From: Dermatemys mawii
Taxonomy: Eukaryota; Chordata; Testudines; Dermatemydidae
Assembly (NCBI GenBank): GCA_007922305.1
Contig: ML677374.1
Coordinates: 6,495,619 to 6,559,618 of the forward strand
DNA length: 64,000 bases
Reading direction: 5' to 3'
Both the position numbers and the translations under genes were made by a program. The notes below the pieces were generated by a model. That model saw only the letters and a list, made by a program, of their open reading frames with translations, searched no databases and was not told where the DNA came from. Positions 12,301 to 27,300 of the stretch are shown here, piece after piece. The stretch's first letter is position 1. Every line of letters begins with the position of its first letter.

Positions 12301-15300
12301 AGGTCTAAAATGCAATATCATTAAAGACCTTTAACAGAAACAAAGGTTGACATTTTGCTATTTCCCATAAGCAAAATACATCCAAGCACATGGAATATAA
12401 TAAAGTATCAATACAGTATAGGGGAAATGTTAATTTTTTAGTTGTCTGGAAATGTTAAAAGAAAATTCACTGTTTAATAGCTGCTTTCTCCCTCCTCTCT
12501 CACCCCTTTTTCATAAACTGGCAAGGAGGGGTTACATTACTGTAGATTTGCATTCCTGATGTTTTACATTCACTTTTGTGCCATATTTAATGTGTGAAAA
12601 CACCAAGAAAAGAGAGGACTTGGGTCCTGCCAGCGAATATAACTGGGATCAACAGGATGATATTGGCAAAGAGAAAATTTAGATTGAATCTCAAGAAATG
12701 CTTTGTAACAAGGGCGCTGTTGGGGCCAAAAAAATTAGTAATATTCAAAGAGGAACTGAGTGCCAATATTGTTAACAAGGTAATACTAACAAGTTGTGGA
12801 GGTGATAGAAAAATCTTATGCCTCATGACTAAAGACAGTCTCTAACTACTAGAATGAAACCCGCCTCTGGCTACTGCAAGGTTTTGTACACCTACTGCTG
12901 GCTGCTGTTGGGGACAGGACTGAAATGGATGGACCACAGGTCTGATCCAGTCTGGCAGTTCCTAGCTTTGTTAGACTGTGGAATGGTCTTTTATGGGAAG
13001 TACTAGAAAGTCCATTACATAGGCCTTTGAAAGGTAGCCTGAGAATGTATCGTGGGAAACAATTCTGCACTGGTTCTAAGGGGATGAACTGGGTAATCTC
13101 GTAGATCTTCTTCATCTCTAGGGTCTATGAGTCTATCAAATAGGTAAAAGTCGATGCATTGTCTAGGGATCCAGTATTTTGTATTTTTGCTTGTTAAAGC
13201 ATCTGCGGTTGAGGTCATGTCATGTTTATCCGTTAATCTCTTCAGGGCAGGGAACTTGATCTATGTTAGTAAAGCACTGTATGAATTTATGGTGCCCTGT
13301 AATTGATTTTTAACAATATTGAGTTCAGGAACTTTCTCATTAAATCATCTCTTGTTTAGTGTTTTCTAGTATTGTTCTCTTAAAAGACAGAGTTTAAATT
13401 CCATTTCTGTTAACGTAATTTGCAAGGAACATAGGATATTTTAGAATGCAAACGTTCCTTTTTTTTTTTTTTTTTAACAAGGTGCACAGTGTTGGCCCAT
13501 GTCTTGCTGATGTTGTCACGACCATGCAAAGGTGCTTTTGCCAATTTTTGATTGAGTATAAAAATATCAAACTCAATTTAATATCCAATTGGACACTTGG
13601 GGGAGCATTTTCCCCCCAGTGGCACAATGAGCCATTAAAAGTGAATGGGAGTTGTGTCTATTTTTGTGCCTGTAGAAAAATCTGTCCCTTAATATTTTAA
13701 TTAATCTTTTATGTGATAACTTGTCCTGAGTGTATCCATTGCTTGTATTATTCCATGCCTCCTTTCTGCTCAGAGAATGAATGAACATTTTGGGTGGATA
13801 AATTGTCTTTCTACATTCGCCAGTATGACACCTCCCTCTCGAGACAACTTTCTCTCCATTATGGTTGAATGTGGTGGTACAATTCTATTGGGGATTTGGG
13901 GTAATAGTGTTAAAGAGCCTATCGTAAAGTTTCAGCTGTAAGATTTGTTTGTGATGTTAAAGCCAAATCCAAGTCAAAAATAACAGCATCAAATTAGGAC
14001 TGAAAGTGGAGAGGTTTTTAAACTCTTTTTTTTTGGTAAGCAATCTAACAGGGGTTGGACATTCTCAGATGCCTGAGATCTCAGGTTCTGGTGGATGATT
14101 TACTGCAAAATTGCTTATAAATTGAAGTAGAAAATGTTTTGCAGACCTGGCAGCTTTCAAGCTTCACACCCATTTGTCACCCAGCATTTCCCTTTGTGTA
14201 TAGAACAAGAATTAATTAGGCTGCACTGCAGGAAAAGTTTATGGCCATAATTTATATAGGATGAATTTCTGTTTAAAGAGACAGCCTTGCTTTGTTTGCA
14301 CTGTTTTACCTTTTATTTCATTTTTAAAAAATCCTTAATTATGCTCCAGGTTTTTTTCCCTTCTTTTTTACATATAAATTGGGGACAAGATCATGGTAGT
14401 GGAGCTCATGTTTATTCCTGCTTCACTTCCATGGAGAAAGTCTTCGTAGTCTTTTAATGCTACCGCAATTACAGTGGTTGGTCTGTGAATATGGTGCAAA
14501 TGCTTAATGTTTAATGCTCTCTACATAGACGCTCCCACTGCTAAAATTTATAACGTACTGTTGCGCGTAGTGGTCTGTTTCCATACAATAGATTTGTATT
14601 CTCTTGCACCATATCTTCTAGTCTAGTCTAGGACATGAGATGCTGCCTGTGTTTAGGGTCTTGCACGTTCAATTAATGTTTTTCATAATCAATGCAAGTC
14701 AGAACTTGCAGTCTGCTCCTGATTTGCACATTAAAGAGACCCATTAATTAAAAAATCCAATTCCTGGCAAGTTCCCACAGGATCCCTGCTTTATTTACAT
14801 AGAAAAGGAGTGCAGGGTGCAAGTTTCTGTGTTGTCTCCACATAGAGTGCACACTTGCAGTTAATGATCTTGTGTGTTTTGTTTTTCTTTTTCTGGGAAG
14901 AGTTAGTTCTCATTGACAGTTCCACAAGAATGCATAATTCCCAAAAGGCAAGGAGTAGTCAAAGTAGGATGGTGAGGGCAGTATTCAGGGGTCAGAAATT
15001 AAACAGTTTCAGTGACTGGGACTTCTTATGTTAAATCTTGATTCAGTGCCAGAAAAGTGCAACCAGTGTGAGGGACCAGTGTGGGCTTCAGGACATGATC
15101 TCTCTTAATCCACAAGGACTAGAATCCAATGATCTCTGTGCCCTTGGATAGCTGTGCCTCTCAGCATTGTTTTATAGCCCTGATAAGTTGCAATAGTTCA
15201 CTGTTCCAGTTAACATCCTGCATTCTCTTTACCCGCCTCTCCACTTCAGCGTGAACCTGATATATATAGTTTAAAAATGGATGATATTTCAAATACTGAT

Positions 15301-18300
15301 AGAGCTAGAAACCACTACTTTATGCTGTTAGAAAAAGCTGGGAATCCCAAATTTAAATAGCACACATTAATCTCATAACCAGTAGTTGGAGGGAACTGGA
15401 GCTAAAGGAATGGTAAAAATCAAAGCTGGGTTATTGCAAAAAGCAAGCTGTTAATGGAAATAACGAGACTTTTAAAGAATGGATCTCTGTCTTTTCAACT
15501 TAACTTTTTAAGACTTGTCAATAATTCCATAAAGCCTATATAAAGTAATATTTTTTGTTCCTGTCCTGTGGTTCTACCTGTCACTAGATTATGAAGTGCT
15601 ACTGGAATTCCATGTTGCTTCTTTCAGCATCATAAGCTCAAGAGAAAAATCAGTGGACAAGTGAAAGGAAATGGAGAAAATATCAGACTTGGGCAAGAGG
15701 CAAAAACAAAGTCCAGTATTTTCTCCACTTAAGTCTAATATTTTCTTCATTTTAGCTTCCTTGGTGCTCTTGACCACGGGAGGCTAAAGGCTTGGCTACA
15801 CTTGCAGATGTTGAGCGCTTTGGGTTAAACCAACCTTCGGAGAGCGCACCAGGGAAAGCGCTCCAGTCTGTCCACACTGACAGCTGCAAGTGCACTGGCG
15901 TGGCCACATTCGCGGCACTTGAAGCAGCATTGCGAGTGGTGCATTATGGGCAGCTATCCCACAGAGCACCTCTTCCCATTCTGGCGCTGTGGCTTGTGGG
16001 AAGGGGGCATCCCAGCAATCCCTGTGTTTCTGTCCACATTTGGCACCATCTTTCAATGGTTTTTGTGCGGTGGTGCGCTCTATCTTCCCTTTTGGTCTGC
16101 GGAAATGGAACCCGAACTGCTGAGGAGCGTGCTGATGAGTCTCGCCAGCACGTCGCATTTGGCAGTCGAGTTACTCCTTAAGATCCAAAGTGGGGGAGAC
16201 AAATACTAAGTATTGTTTATGTTTTATGGAGGCATGGAGACGTTTGGCAAAGTTGCTCACGTTCAGTAACAAAATAAAACCCTGAACATTTTTATCGAGT
16301 GCATTTGTCATTCATGCTTTCGAGTGCATTATCTCATACCTACCCAGGATGTAAGTACTTGAGTGGAGCAACACACATGTTTTCAGGGCAGAAAGCTTTG
16401 CCACACAGTGGTCCAGAGCTGTGGCTCTTAACCTTTCCAGACTACTATACCCCTTTCAGGAGAATGATTTGTCTTGCGAACCCCAAGTTTCACCTCAGTT
16501 AAAAACTACTTGGTTACAAAACCAGACATAAAAATACATAAGTGTCATACACACTATAGTATTACTGAAAAATTGCTTCCTTTCTCATTTTTACCATATA
16601 ATTATAAATTGCAACCCCCCAGGTTGAGAAACACTGGTATTGTATCTAGAGCAGTATAAATAAGTCATTGTCTGTATGAAATTTTAGTTTGTGCTGACTG
16701 GGGTGCGTGTGAAATCCTCCCCATAGTTGATGTAGCTACGTTGACAAAACTCTGCTCTGCAGACAAGGCCTTAGCCCTCAAAATAGGACTTAAGTGGTAC
16801 AATAGACTTTGTGCAAGCCTTCTGCCCGGAGATGGATTTTGCCTGAAGAGAGGGAGGGAGTGTGAGCTGCAGATAAACTATGTGGGAAGGGAACCTCTGT
16901 TCTCATAAGCTTATTGTAGTCCCTTCCTTAAATCCAAAGTCAGTGGTTACAGGTTAACCTATATTTCACATTGATTAGTTAATCTTCCCAAGGTGTTACT
17001 TGTCTCAGGTACAGCAGCCAACGGTTGCGATTTCATTATATGTTATTGAAAAGTAGAGCTAAAAAGGTGTGTTATAAAACTTCTCGGGGCTTGCCAAGAA
17101 CTGCCCAGATCTGGGTCTGTGGTGTGTTCCGTGATATGCAAAAAGGTATTGGCCTTCCTTCCCGAAAAGTGCTTTGCAATCTGATCACTTTTCCCATCAT
17201 GGAAATGCAGCCACCTCTGGGGTGGAAATGTAGTCGCTTTTAGTGTGGAGTTGGGAAATGAAGGATAACTCTCTCACTTGAGGATACAGCGGAGTTTATG
17301 TTAATTGCCTGAAGTGGCATCTGGCTATTTTAGAGGGGTTCACCACTCATGGTGAGAAAGGACTATGGGATCTTAATCTCATAGCTTCTGACTGACATCT
17401 GTTCTGCAGCACATCACAGCCAATGGCACATGTTGGGGACAGCATTTGTTTTACCTGGGTTTTCACTGGCTGTCACCTCTTTGGGAACTGACTTTGTTAA
17501 ACTGGTACCTGTCAATATCACAGCCTGAGGTGGTGTGATGGTGATCCTCTGCATTCATATTCTTGAATACGTCATTTATTTTTGGCAAAGGAAGACATCT
17601 TTCAATGCATCACCATTATTATGCATCAGATGATGCAGGAGGGCAGGTCATCCCAGTTGCGAATGAGACATGATCTCCAAAATACCAAACCAGTTTCATC
17701 TTCTCCCACTAGGCTTTTCTCAGTGCAGTTATTTCTGAATATACTACACATGGACTGAGCACATCATCTAAAAGGAAAACGGTTTTATTAAATCACCTGG
17801 CTGATAGATCAGTCCCCAATAACTACCTGTGGCAAACTGGACTTAAATTCTGTGAAGAGCCCTCCTCCTCCCTAGTTTCTTCAGCATTCTGACATAGCAA
17901 ACTGAAAATTCTGCTGCCGATTTTAAAACGGAGAGGTGTAGGGAATTAAATGAACCATACAGCCAGCTTATGTGTAAATGGTTCTTAATGTTCTCTTCAA
18001 GAGTCCATACCACTGGAAACCCCAGTTTAAAGGAGGGTGCAGTCTGTTAGGACATGGGATGGTCATTTATTCCCTAAATTAGAGCCTGGCTCAGCAATGC
18101 ACAGAACCATTTTAACACCCATTATTTTCAGGGAGAGTTGAGGGTGCTCAGCAGCTTTCAGGATTGGGTCTGGGATGGAGAGGAGACTCCAGAAAATTGC
18201 CTGGCCAGTTTGTTTAGTATCTTTTAAGGGGTATTTTTCTTGGGTTTCTTAGTTGGCGTTCCTTTGAATATTTATCTTTCTAATTCCCAATGTAAATATT

Positions 18301-21300
18301 TCTGTGACCGATCCCCTGAGAACACGCATTGATCCATTCCTGCAGAGAACAGCCCTTTTGTGAATGTGCGTTCATGTTTCAGGAAACCACCTCAGCTATT
18401 CCAAAGTCCCATCACGGCGAGATAAATTGAGTACCAAACTAGGCACGAGTCCTTCTGGAGGAGATCCAGATCCCATCTGCTTTGCTTTAGTTTTTAGAGA
18501 TGCCCCATGGCACTTTCAGTAAGAGACAGTCTGTCCCAGTTTCCTTGGCAAAATATTTATCCTCTCTTCCTGAAGTGGAGCATGATATATGTGTTTGATG
18601 GATATACCCTCTACCCCAGAGCTCTCCATGTTTTTTTTGCATGGTATGTATCTAGTTAGTGAAGAGCTTCTGAATGAAGCGTGCCATGTTCATGTGGACT
18701 GGGATTAATCAAAGAACTCACAATAATCCCAGTAATTTCAGCCACACCATTTTATCATCTCTAATCATGGCTAACTTTTAAAACTGAAATTGGATCATTA
18801 TCCACACTTCTTTGTAGTTGCATCAGAGGATCTTAGTGATTTATACAGAGATGGGTTGGTACCATTATCCCCGCTTTCCAGAAATGGAGGAAACTGAGGC
18901 ATAGATAGTTAAGTGATTTGCCCCAGGTTATATGAGGCTAGTGGCGAATGTATTGGACACCACTGTGTTAAAGAAAATCTTGCAGTGATGCATGGGAAGA
19001 GAAGGCTCTTAGCCGGTTTTGTTTAGTCTTATTTAACAGATTTTTGTCCTTAGATTTAAAATCTGTATAGTCCCCTCCCTCAGTCTTATTAAAAATTGAA
19101 ATAGTCACTTTTTAAAGATTACCTTCATAACTTTGTGCGCTGCAGAGAACTGGGGGGTCGTTTATTTGTTTAAAGGAAATGTAGCTTAGGTTCTAGAGCA
19201 CAAGATGGCAGCCGGCGCGGGAAATACCTGTTTGTACACATGCTGCAATGTGACCCCTGACAATAGGCGTATGCCATGCTTTGTGCGCACAGAAAGGGTT
19301 TGGCTGCATTAGAATTATTCGAGTAAATTGACTGCCAATTAACTTGAGTTAGTTCACAAGCTTGTACATACTAGTGTAGATGCTCCAAAAACCTTTGTTC
19401 CACAAACCTTTGTAGTGAAGCATCCAGACTAGCACGTGCACATGTGTTAGCCAGCTCTAGTTAACTGGCAATCAGTTCACTGCAGATAAAAAAAACTCAC
19501 ATGTAGCAAACTCTTTGCTTGTCTTGATCAATGTAATTTGTTTTCCTTTGTTACACAGAAGGTCAGACTATGATCTAAAGGTCCTGTGTGGCCTGAAAAT
19601 CTGTATAAATATTTTTCACAAGCTGCTTCTATATGCCTGACCCTACTACGTGTACTCAGATGAGTAGCAGGATTGGAATCAATGGGCTAAATTATTCCAT
19701 TGAAGTGTTTACATGACTAGGGGCTGAAGCATTGGGTCCTTTGTGCACAATGGATGGAGTTCATCCCTTGGCTGAGAGCCAGCACAACACCTGTGCATCT
19801 CTTGAATCCCACTTAAGCAGCAATTTCAGATATGTCTGTGTTGCACCTGAGAGGTGTGATTCCAGAGAGACTGAAGCTAGCTCCATTTGGGAGTCTATGC
19901 TGGAATCACACCTCCTAGCTGCATTGCAGACATATGCTTAGGACTTAAGTGGGGGCAAAGACCTTCTGGCCGGAGTTGGAGGTGAAATGCACCAGCTATC
20001 ATTTACTAGAACTCATTACACCAGAGGGCAAACACGTAAGGTGGCCCCAAGAGTGTTTAACTTCTGTTATCTTCCAAAACATTTCTGGCCTGGTTTTCAG
20101 AAGTGCTGTGTAGCTACAATCCAGCTGAAATCCATGGAAGATGTATACACAGCTGCCCCGCTTGAGCATCAGGCCATTCAGTTCTCTGCTTCCTAAAGGA
20201 CTGGAGCTGACCCCTAGTGTATCCAAGCCTGAATGCACCATGGGCCGCTTCGTACACTACCCCTCTATTTTTTTCTTCTACCCTTTTTTGTTGCTTTTTT
20301 GGAGTCAGTCATCTAACAGGGTGTAATAAGTGTAAAGGTCTTGCAACATTCCAAGATAGCCTCATGACGGCGGACATCTTAGATACACCACATAGTGGTT
20401 GTTCCCCCTGCCATTGGCCACACCGTGGGAATAACGGAAAAACTATTGCCCATATGATCCGTGTTAAGGAACGTGTAACCTTCAGGGTTCCCCCCACAGC
20501 TGGTAGTATTGTTTTGCTGTGAGGAACATAGAACAAACTCCAACAGTAATACTGACAGTCTTCAGAATTATGATACAGTGGAGCTCTCGCGTAATTCTTT
20601 GTTGAAGAAGTTAAAGGCCTAAAATGTTAAGGCTTATTGTTATTCTGAGTTGATAATCTCTGCCTTGCTTTAATAATTTTTCCTCATGCCTGGATAGCCC
20701 GCGAGTTGCACAATAATCACTCACACAGCTTTGTAATCAATGCCCAAAGTAATAGGATTCCGCTGGCCAACGGCAATTAATAAATTTGTGTCTTTTTTAA
20801 AACACTAGCAAGTCGGGCCTGAAATACGACTGACTGGCTTTCCTCATTTGCATATTTATTGCAGTGGAAAAATTCTTGCCGAATGATTGATGTTGAGCCT
20901 GCCTCTTGAATTCCAAACAGCACATTATTATGAAATGAAAAATGCCGGCCATACAGTTGATTAAAGTTGAAGACAGTGGAATCGGTGTTTTTTAAGATTG
21001 TGGGAGAATTAAAGGCATATTTTAATAGATGTTGACAAGAAGTGAACTAACAAAAGCAAAGCAAAGGATTTGCTTGAAAAGATTTAATCAAATGTGTTTC
21101 TTGGGGGATTAATTGCTGGGGATGACTAGTGCAAGTGGCTGGCTTGTGGATATGAATGAGAAGTATTGTTCTCTGGCCAATGTATTGAGTGTCATTTTGA
21201 CCTATAGTTTAACTTCAGTCCCAGAGTCATTTAAAAAGAGCAAAAATACTCCCTTAATCAGAATGTTCAAATAAACATGGATGTCTGATAAGATGTTCTG

Positions 21301-24300
21301 TTTAATAACTGAGTTTAATAAAAAACATGGTTTTGATTTTTATTGCTTTTTTATATTTCTGTAATGGAAACAGTTTGTTAGGTGCTTTGCACAATCTATG
21401 GAATGGTAACATCCTGCATTTCCTCTCCTGAGTTCAGGAGGTCCGCTTTTGCTAAAGATATCGAAGTTTAAATACATGTGTCGGTCAGACTTGTTTAATG
21501 CTCTCTGTGGGGGTGTATGGAAAAAATGTCAAGGGTGTGTGCATGTAGTATTCTTACAATGCCAGATACCCCAGGTTTAACTGAGGAAAAAATTGTTAAT
21601 CACGGTGCAAGGTGTCGACTAATCATGGAAAATGTAAGTTCATCTCCTTCATATTTGGTATTGTGTGCACACTAGTAGTTTTGCTCAATGTAATAATTTC
21701 CATAGGCATGTGCATACACTGTGTCTGTAAACACCATATAAACAAAACACAAATGTTAGGCATGTGTCCTCATACTGTCCATGCACATATTATTATGTGT
21801 GTGACAGTCATGCTGTGGGCGTTGTCATGCTAGGATATGTACAAACACATAGTGACACAGTCCTTGCCTCAAAGAGCTTACAGTGTAAATGGACAGACAG
21901 AGAAAGGGTGAAGAGGAAACAGGCACAGAGAGTTGGAATGACTTGCCTACGGTCACACAGCAGCTTAGTGGCTGAGCCCAATTCCCAGTTGGGTGTTTTA
22001 TCCTTTGCACGATGCTGCCCCTCAAGAACTGTATGTTGTTACGTTTTTGTTTATGCATCTAAAATTATTTTTACCACCAGGATGTAACTGAGCTTTTCTA
22101 TCACCGTTACCTTTGCCCTTCCGTGTCCCATTCTCTATCTACCATTTTGCTCCCGCTCATTGCATCATGTGGAGTACAGTAACTCCTCACTTAACATCCT
22201 CCCACTTAATGTTGTTTTGTTATTAGGTCACTGTGCTATTAGAGAACATTCTCCTTTAAAGTCCTGCAATGTTCTCCTATAAAGTTGTCCCCTCTCCCCG
22301 CTCCGCCCACCTGGTGCTGCTGCTGGGGTCCGGGTTGGGGCATGGGGGCTTGGCCTGCCCTGCACTGTGGGGGTTCCAGCTGGGTACTGGGTTGGGGCAC
22401 TGGGGCTCCCCCTACTTGGCCTGTCTGGGGCTCCTACCGGGGACTGGGGTGGGGATGTGGGGACTGCCCGAGCAGGGCCCCTGCCCTGCTACCCCGCAGG
22501 AGCCCCGGGCAGGTGGAGTGGGGCAAGCCCCTGTGCCCTGACCCCACTACACCCCTACCTCAACCAAGTTGCATAATCATCATTGGTGAGTACAGTATTA
22601 AATTGTTTGTTTAAAATTATTTAAATCTTATACTTCATAGATATATAATGTCTTTTATCCAGTCAAAAAAAATTTCCCTGGAACCTTAACCCCTCTCTTT
22701 ACATTAATTTCTGTGGGGAAATTGGATTTGGTTAACATCGTTTTGCTTGAAGTTGCATTTTTCAAGAACATAACTAGAATGTTAAGTGAGGAGTTCCTGT
22801 ATAAGGCTCCAGTCAGGCCTGCAAAGAACTCTGCATGAGCGGACAGACTCCTGAGCATCAGGGGGGCTCTGTGGGTGATGAGGCCTTTGCAGGTTACAGC
22901 CTTGGACTGAGGTTTTTGGGCCAGGGTCATGCTGCTCACCTCTTGGGCTCCTCAAAGCAGTATATGATATAAAATCCAAAACTCTGTGTGTGTGAAATCT
23001 CTACTCCAGTAATTGCTACTGTTCACACTGTAACATGTCTCATGCTTATTTCAGTGTAGTAATGGGCTATATAGCCATTGATGTAGAAAATAATCCTCTA
23101 TTTTTATCTTGGGTTCTCCTCTTTGATTGCTGTCCAACCCCCCCCCCCCAACCCACCACCCTACCTGTACTAGTATCTGTGGTGGTATCTCATCTTCATA
23201 GACAGGAGGTTCATGTATTCATCTTTTCTATAGGGTGTTTGTCACCATGGTTACTGGGTGCCCATGAACACTAATGAACTTACTCTTGTGAGGTAGGGGA
23301 CTGCCATTATTTCCATGTCACAGATGGAGAAACTGAGGCACAGGAAGTCTGTGGTGTAGCCTGGAACAGAGCCCAGATCTCCTACCCCTCAGTCTCGGTG
23401 CCTTAACCACAATACCATGTTCCTCTTTCCTTCTAGACTCCATTCCACTCCTTAGCTTGGTTAGGGAGAGTTGCCTGTGCAGTGTGACCCAGCAGCTGCC
23501 ACACAGAACTGAAGGCAACTGTTACCCTAGACATTTCAGACTCTGTTTTCTAGTGGGCTTTCCGTACTATACTTGTATCCATGGAGTGAAATCCTGGGAA
23601 TTTTGCCACTGACCTTCATGGGAGCTGGGATTTCATCTAGGACCGCCATATTCCACGTCGTAAGAACTGGGAGAAAACATACTGTTGTTACCCCACAAGA
23701 AGCACTGAAATAATGTCTGAGGGGAGTTAAGCGTCTGGGTGCTTTTAAAAAACGCTGCTAGGCATCTGCCTGGATCTTTCAGCACCTAAATACCTTTGAA
23801 AATCTTGCCCTCCAGCACTTCCTTAACTTTAAGTGTGTCCGTAGTCCAATTGGCTTCCATGGTCTTGCAGAGAGCCCTACCCTTGCTGCTACACAAATTG
23901 CTCAGTGCTCTCTCCACTGCCGGGGGCAAAGGGAGGTCCCACCTAGTGCTGGGGCTTTTTTTCTATGGGTCATTTTTCTAGGCAGAGACTTCCCTTGCAG
24001 TAGAGATGCTGGGCTTACTATGGCATAAGTGTGAAGAAGCAATCATCTGGCATACACCACCAATTTAGCTGTACTTGGATGTCAATCTCTACTCTAGCTG
24101 AGCCGCTGTCTGCATTCTGACTTTAAACTAGGCTAGCCAAAGTATGGCTGGTCGGCCCTGGTTATCCTTTATGCGGGAACCAGCGCTACTGATTCAAACA
24201 AGGGGGTAGGACTAGCAACAGAGCCGGTGTGCCTGTAAGCTGTGGCATTGACAAAATTGATTTTTTTTATTTTGTGGTTTGAGAGCAGTAGGACAGATTT

Positions 24301-27300
24301 CATCTCTGGTGGGTCTCCTGACACTTTGATACATGGCAGTGCTATCCCTGAATGGAGCTTAAATACTCCAGGGCTACTTTCTGACTCGGTAAAGGGATGT
24401 ATAAAATGAGAACATATGAGAGAGTATTAACAGAAAGGCACAGTTTGATTTACTGATATTGGCTCCCAGCTTTCTTGCTGGATTGATATGCTGTCTTCTG
24501 GATCTGCAACAACTTTTTCACTCCTGGACACAAAATAAAGGGGCTCACGCGGACTCTTAAAAGTGATTCTTATGAGTTGGCCTCTTGCTAGCGACAGTCT
24601 CAGGATTCCCATTTAAACTGGATGGTAGGTTCAAAACATGTTTCACTTGTTCGCGTGGCAGCAGTAAACCTTTCCTCTCACCTCACATCATCTTTTCCAT
24701 TTTTTTTTAAATGGCACTTTTAGACAGGGAGTGAGTGGTACAGGGAGAAGTGGCTGTGTACTGTTCTCCCAGGACTTACTGCATCTCCACCTTTATTTTG
24801 GCATTGCTGTACACCGCCTCTAGGGAGCAGAAAGCTACATGCCTACGTTTTCAGAAGGGGCCATGATTTGGAGTTCCCATATTGGGGCACCTTAAAGTCA
24901 CGTCGTCTTTCAGACAGTGCTGAGCATCTGCTCTCCAATAATCAGTTTCCTTAAGTTGGGCACCCAAAATCGCTTAAAATTTAGACTATTAATGTGAAGA
25001 CTTTTCACAATTGTCTTGAGATCCAGTATAAAGACAGTAATTATATAGCCCCACAGAGACGCATAGCATGCGATGTGTAATTAAAAGGCACAGTACTGGC
25101 CCCAGGAAGATTACAGTGTGAGTCAAATAAAAAAATACAACAAAAAAGCACGTGGAAGAGGGATGAGAAAGTAGAGGGTCCAACAGGAGCAGAGAGCTGC
25201 TCTGTAAAGTGCCTTCAGAGTAGCTTTGCATGAGGGGACTTCAGGCTACACTCTGAAGTCTGTCTCCGTTCACTGAGCATCGGGGTCTAAGGTGGGGTAC
25301 TGCTGGAGAAGGAAATGGGAGGTGAAGCAAAAGTGTAGACAGCTGTAGTCATCTGAACACTCTGGATGCAGGGCAAAACAAACACAGGGCATGGTTAATT
25401 CTGCCAGAGGGCTGGCGCGGCAAGTCCAAGAAGTAAACTGCTTAGTTTAGGAATTCAAGCCTAAGTAAGTGGCAGAAGCTTTGTTGTGACCCTCGCCCAG
25501 GTTTTATCGCTGCTCAGAATGTATTTGCAGGTGCCTGCCTGTCTTAAAAAGCGCTAGAGACTGAAAATGAGCAAAGATTTGCTGGTGCTGGGAACCCTCC
25601 CCATTGCATGGTCAGGTCCACACTGGTATATCACTCAAATTATATGAGGACTAATTGTGATCCATTCTCCATGCCCGCTGGTACAGTGCGAGGGCACACT
25701 CTTTTGTACCAAAGGGAAAGGAGGGTAGGGTAGAAACAAAAGATTTTCAAATCTGAAGACTGCTGTAACGTGCTGGCATGCCTAAGAAAAAGTCAGCGTG
25801 CTTGTGACGTCTCTTTTGGCTTTAGTGGCCCATTTCAGGCCAGGAACAGCATTTTCAAAACAGTCTGCTAAGCGAATAGGGGGCTGGGCGAGGGTGTGTT
25901 CATAAAACTGCTGTGGTTTACACCCTGTCTTCATTCCTGAGTTAGAATGTTCCTTTCGCAAAAGCAAACAGGACAAAGGAGGTGGAGTTGGGGATGGATC
26001 GGCTAGAAAACAGTCCAATTTGGAATTAAATGCTGAAATGGATAAGGCAGGGCTAGTTTGTGTCGCTGAGTTTATAACACACTTAGACACCCGCTAGTAA
26101 CACCCAGAACCCTATCCAATAATGCCATTAAATACACACAAATTGAAAGCATGGAAATGATTCAGCTGTAAGAGGCTCATGATGAAGTCAGTGCCTGGAA
26201 TAATTAGCCCTCCCACCTGGGTAGACACATAGTCATTGTCTGACCTGCCCTCCCCAGCCCCTTCACTCCGGATAAAATTGCTTCCCATCCTCGCTCCTGT
26301 TGGGGTCCATATCTCATACCCCGAGGGAGCCAGGGCCTGTCTTTATTCCTTGCCTGCTTACAATAGCCCTGATACACCTCAGAAGAGTTTGAGTGCTACT
26401 CCAGCTGTAATAGACAGGATCAAAGCCGCCTGGGGTGAATTAGCATTGCCACTGGAGGGTAGACGGCGGGTAGAAAATAACGGGTTCATGAGCTCTGGGG
26501 ACATTTAGCTGGGCTGCAGGAAAAGATTTTGCTGCTTTAAGCTGTGCACTCAGGGCAGGGGCACTTGCCTCCTGCAAACGATGCCCTTGCTTCAGCTACA
26601 TATCACAGATGCATTTTTAAGGGCTTTTGTCTGTTTGTCTCTTAGAATTGTTTTGATGCTCACACACGACTGTTTTACGAGTGTGGCAGCCTAATCCGTT
26701 AATAGGTTTATATAGAACAGCTGTCAGAATGTATCTGTAATGAGCCCCGGACGGGAGGAGGATGAGCTGCTGATCTGCAGCAAAAGTCTTCCTGGTGTCT
26801 TTCATTGACATTACCGCTACTGAGGTCAGGCCATCATTTATCCGGGTTTTGTGACAAAAGAACGGGAACATGCTAAAGGCTGAGACCCTGGTATGTCTGG
26901 GCTGATTTCCACTTCCGTTGCCTTCATGTGGCTGATGAAGAGCTGCTGACTTTATCCCTGGTTTTCTATGTCTCCCATTTAAAAAAAATGGGCAAATAAA
27001 AAGAAAGTCCCCCCCCATTCTGTTGTGCTATCCAGTAAGTAAGGAAGGATTTGCATCCAGATCCTCAGCTGAAATAGCTCCACTGCCTTTACACCAGGTA
27101 AGGACCTAGCCCTTTGTGATTCGTTAGAGAGGAAGAATGGTGGGTAATAAAAGATCTGAGTTCTATTCCCAGATCTGCTATGACTTCCTGTGTAACCGTG
27201 AGGAACCCGTTAAGTCTCTGTGCCCCAGTGTCCCATTTGTTCTTTAAATGGTGTTTATACCTGTCTCCCATGGCTGAGAATTATTGTGTGCAAAGGGCTT

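Noticed and set aside
15792..16209. Open frames of 96-129 codons on both strands
   Set aside because: They lie within the Harbinger-like MITE and show no transposase similarity.
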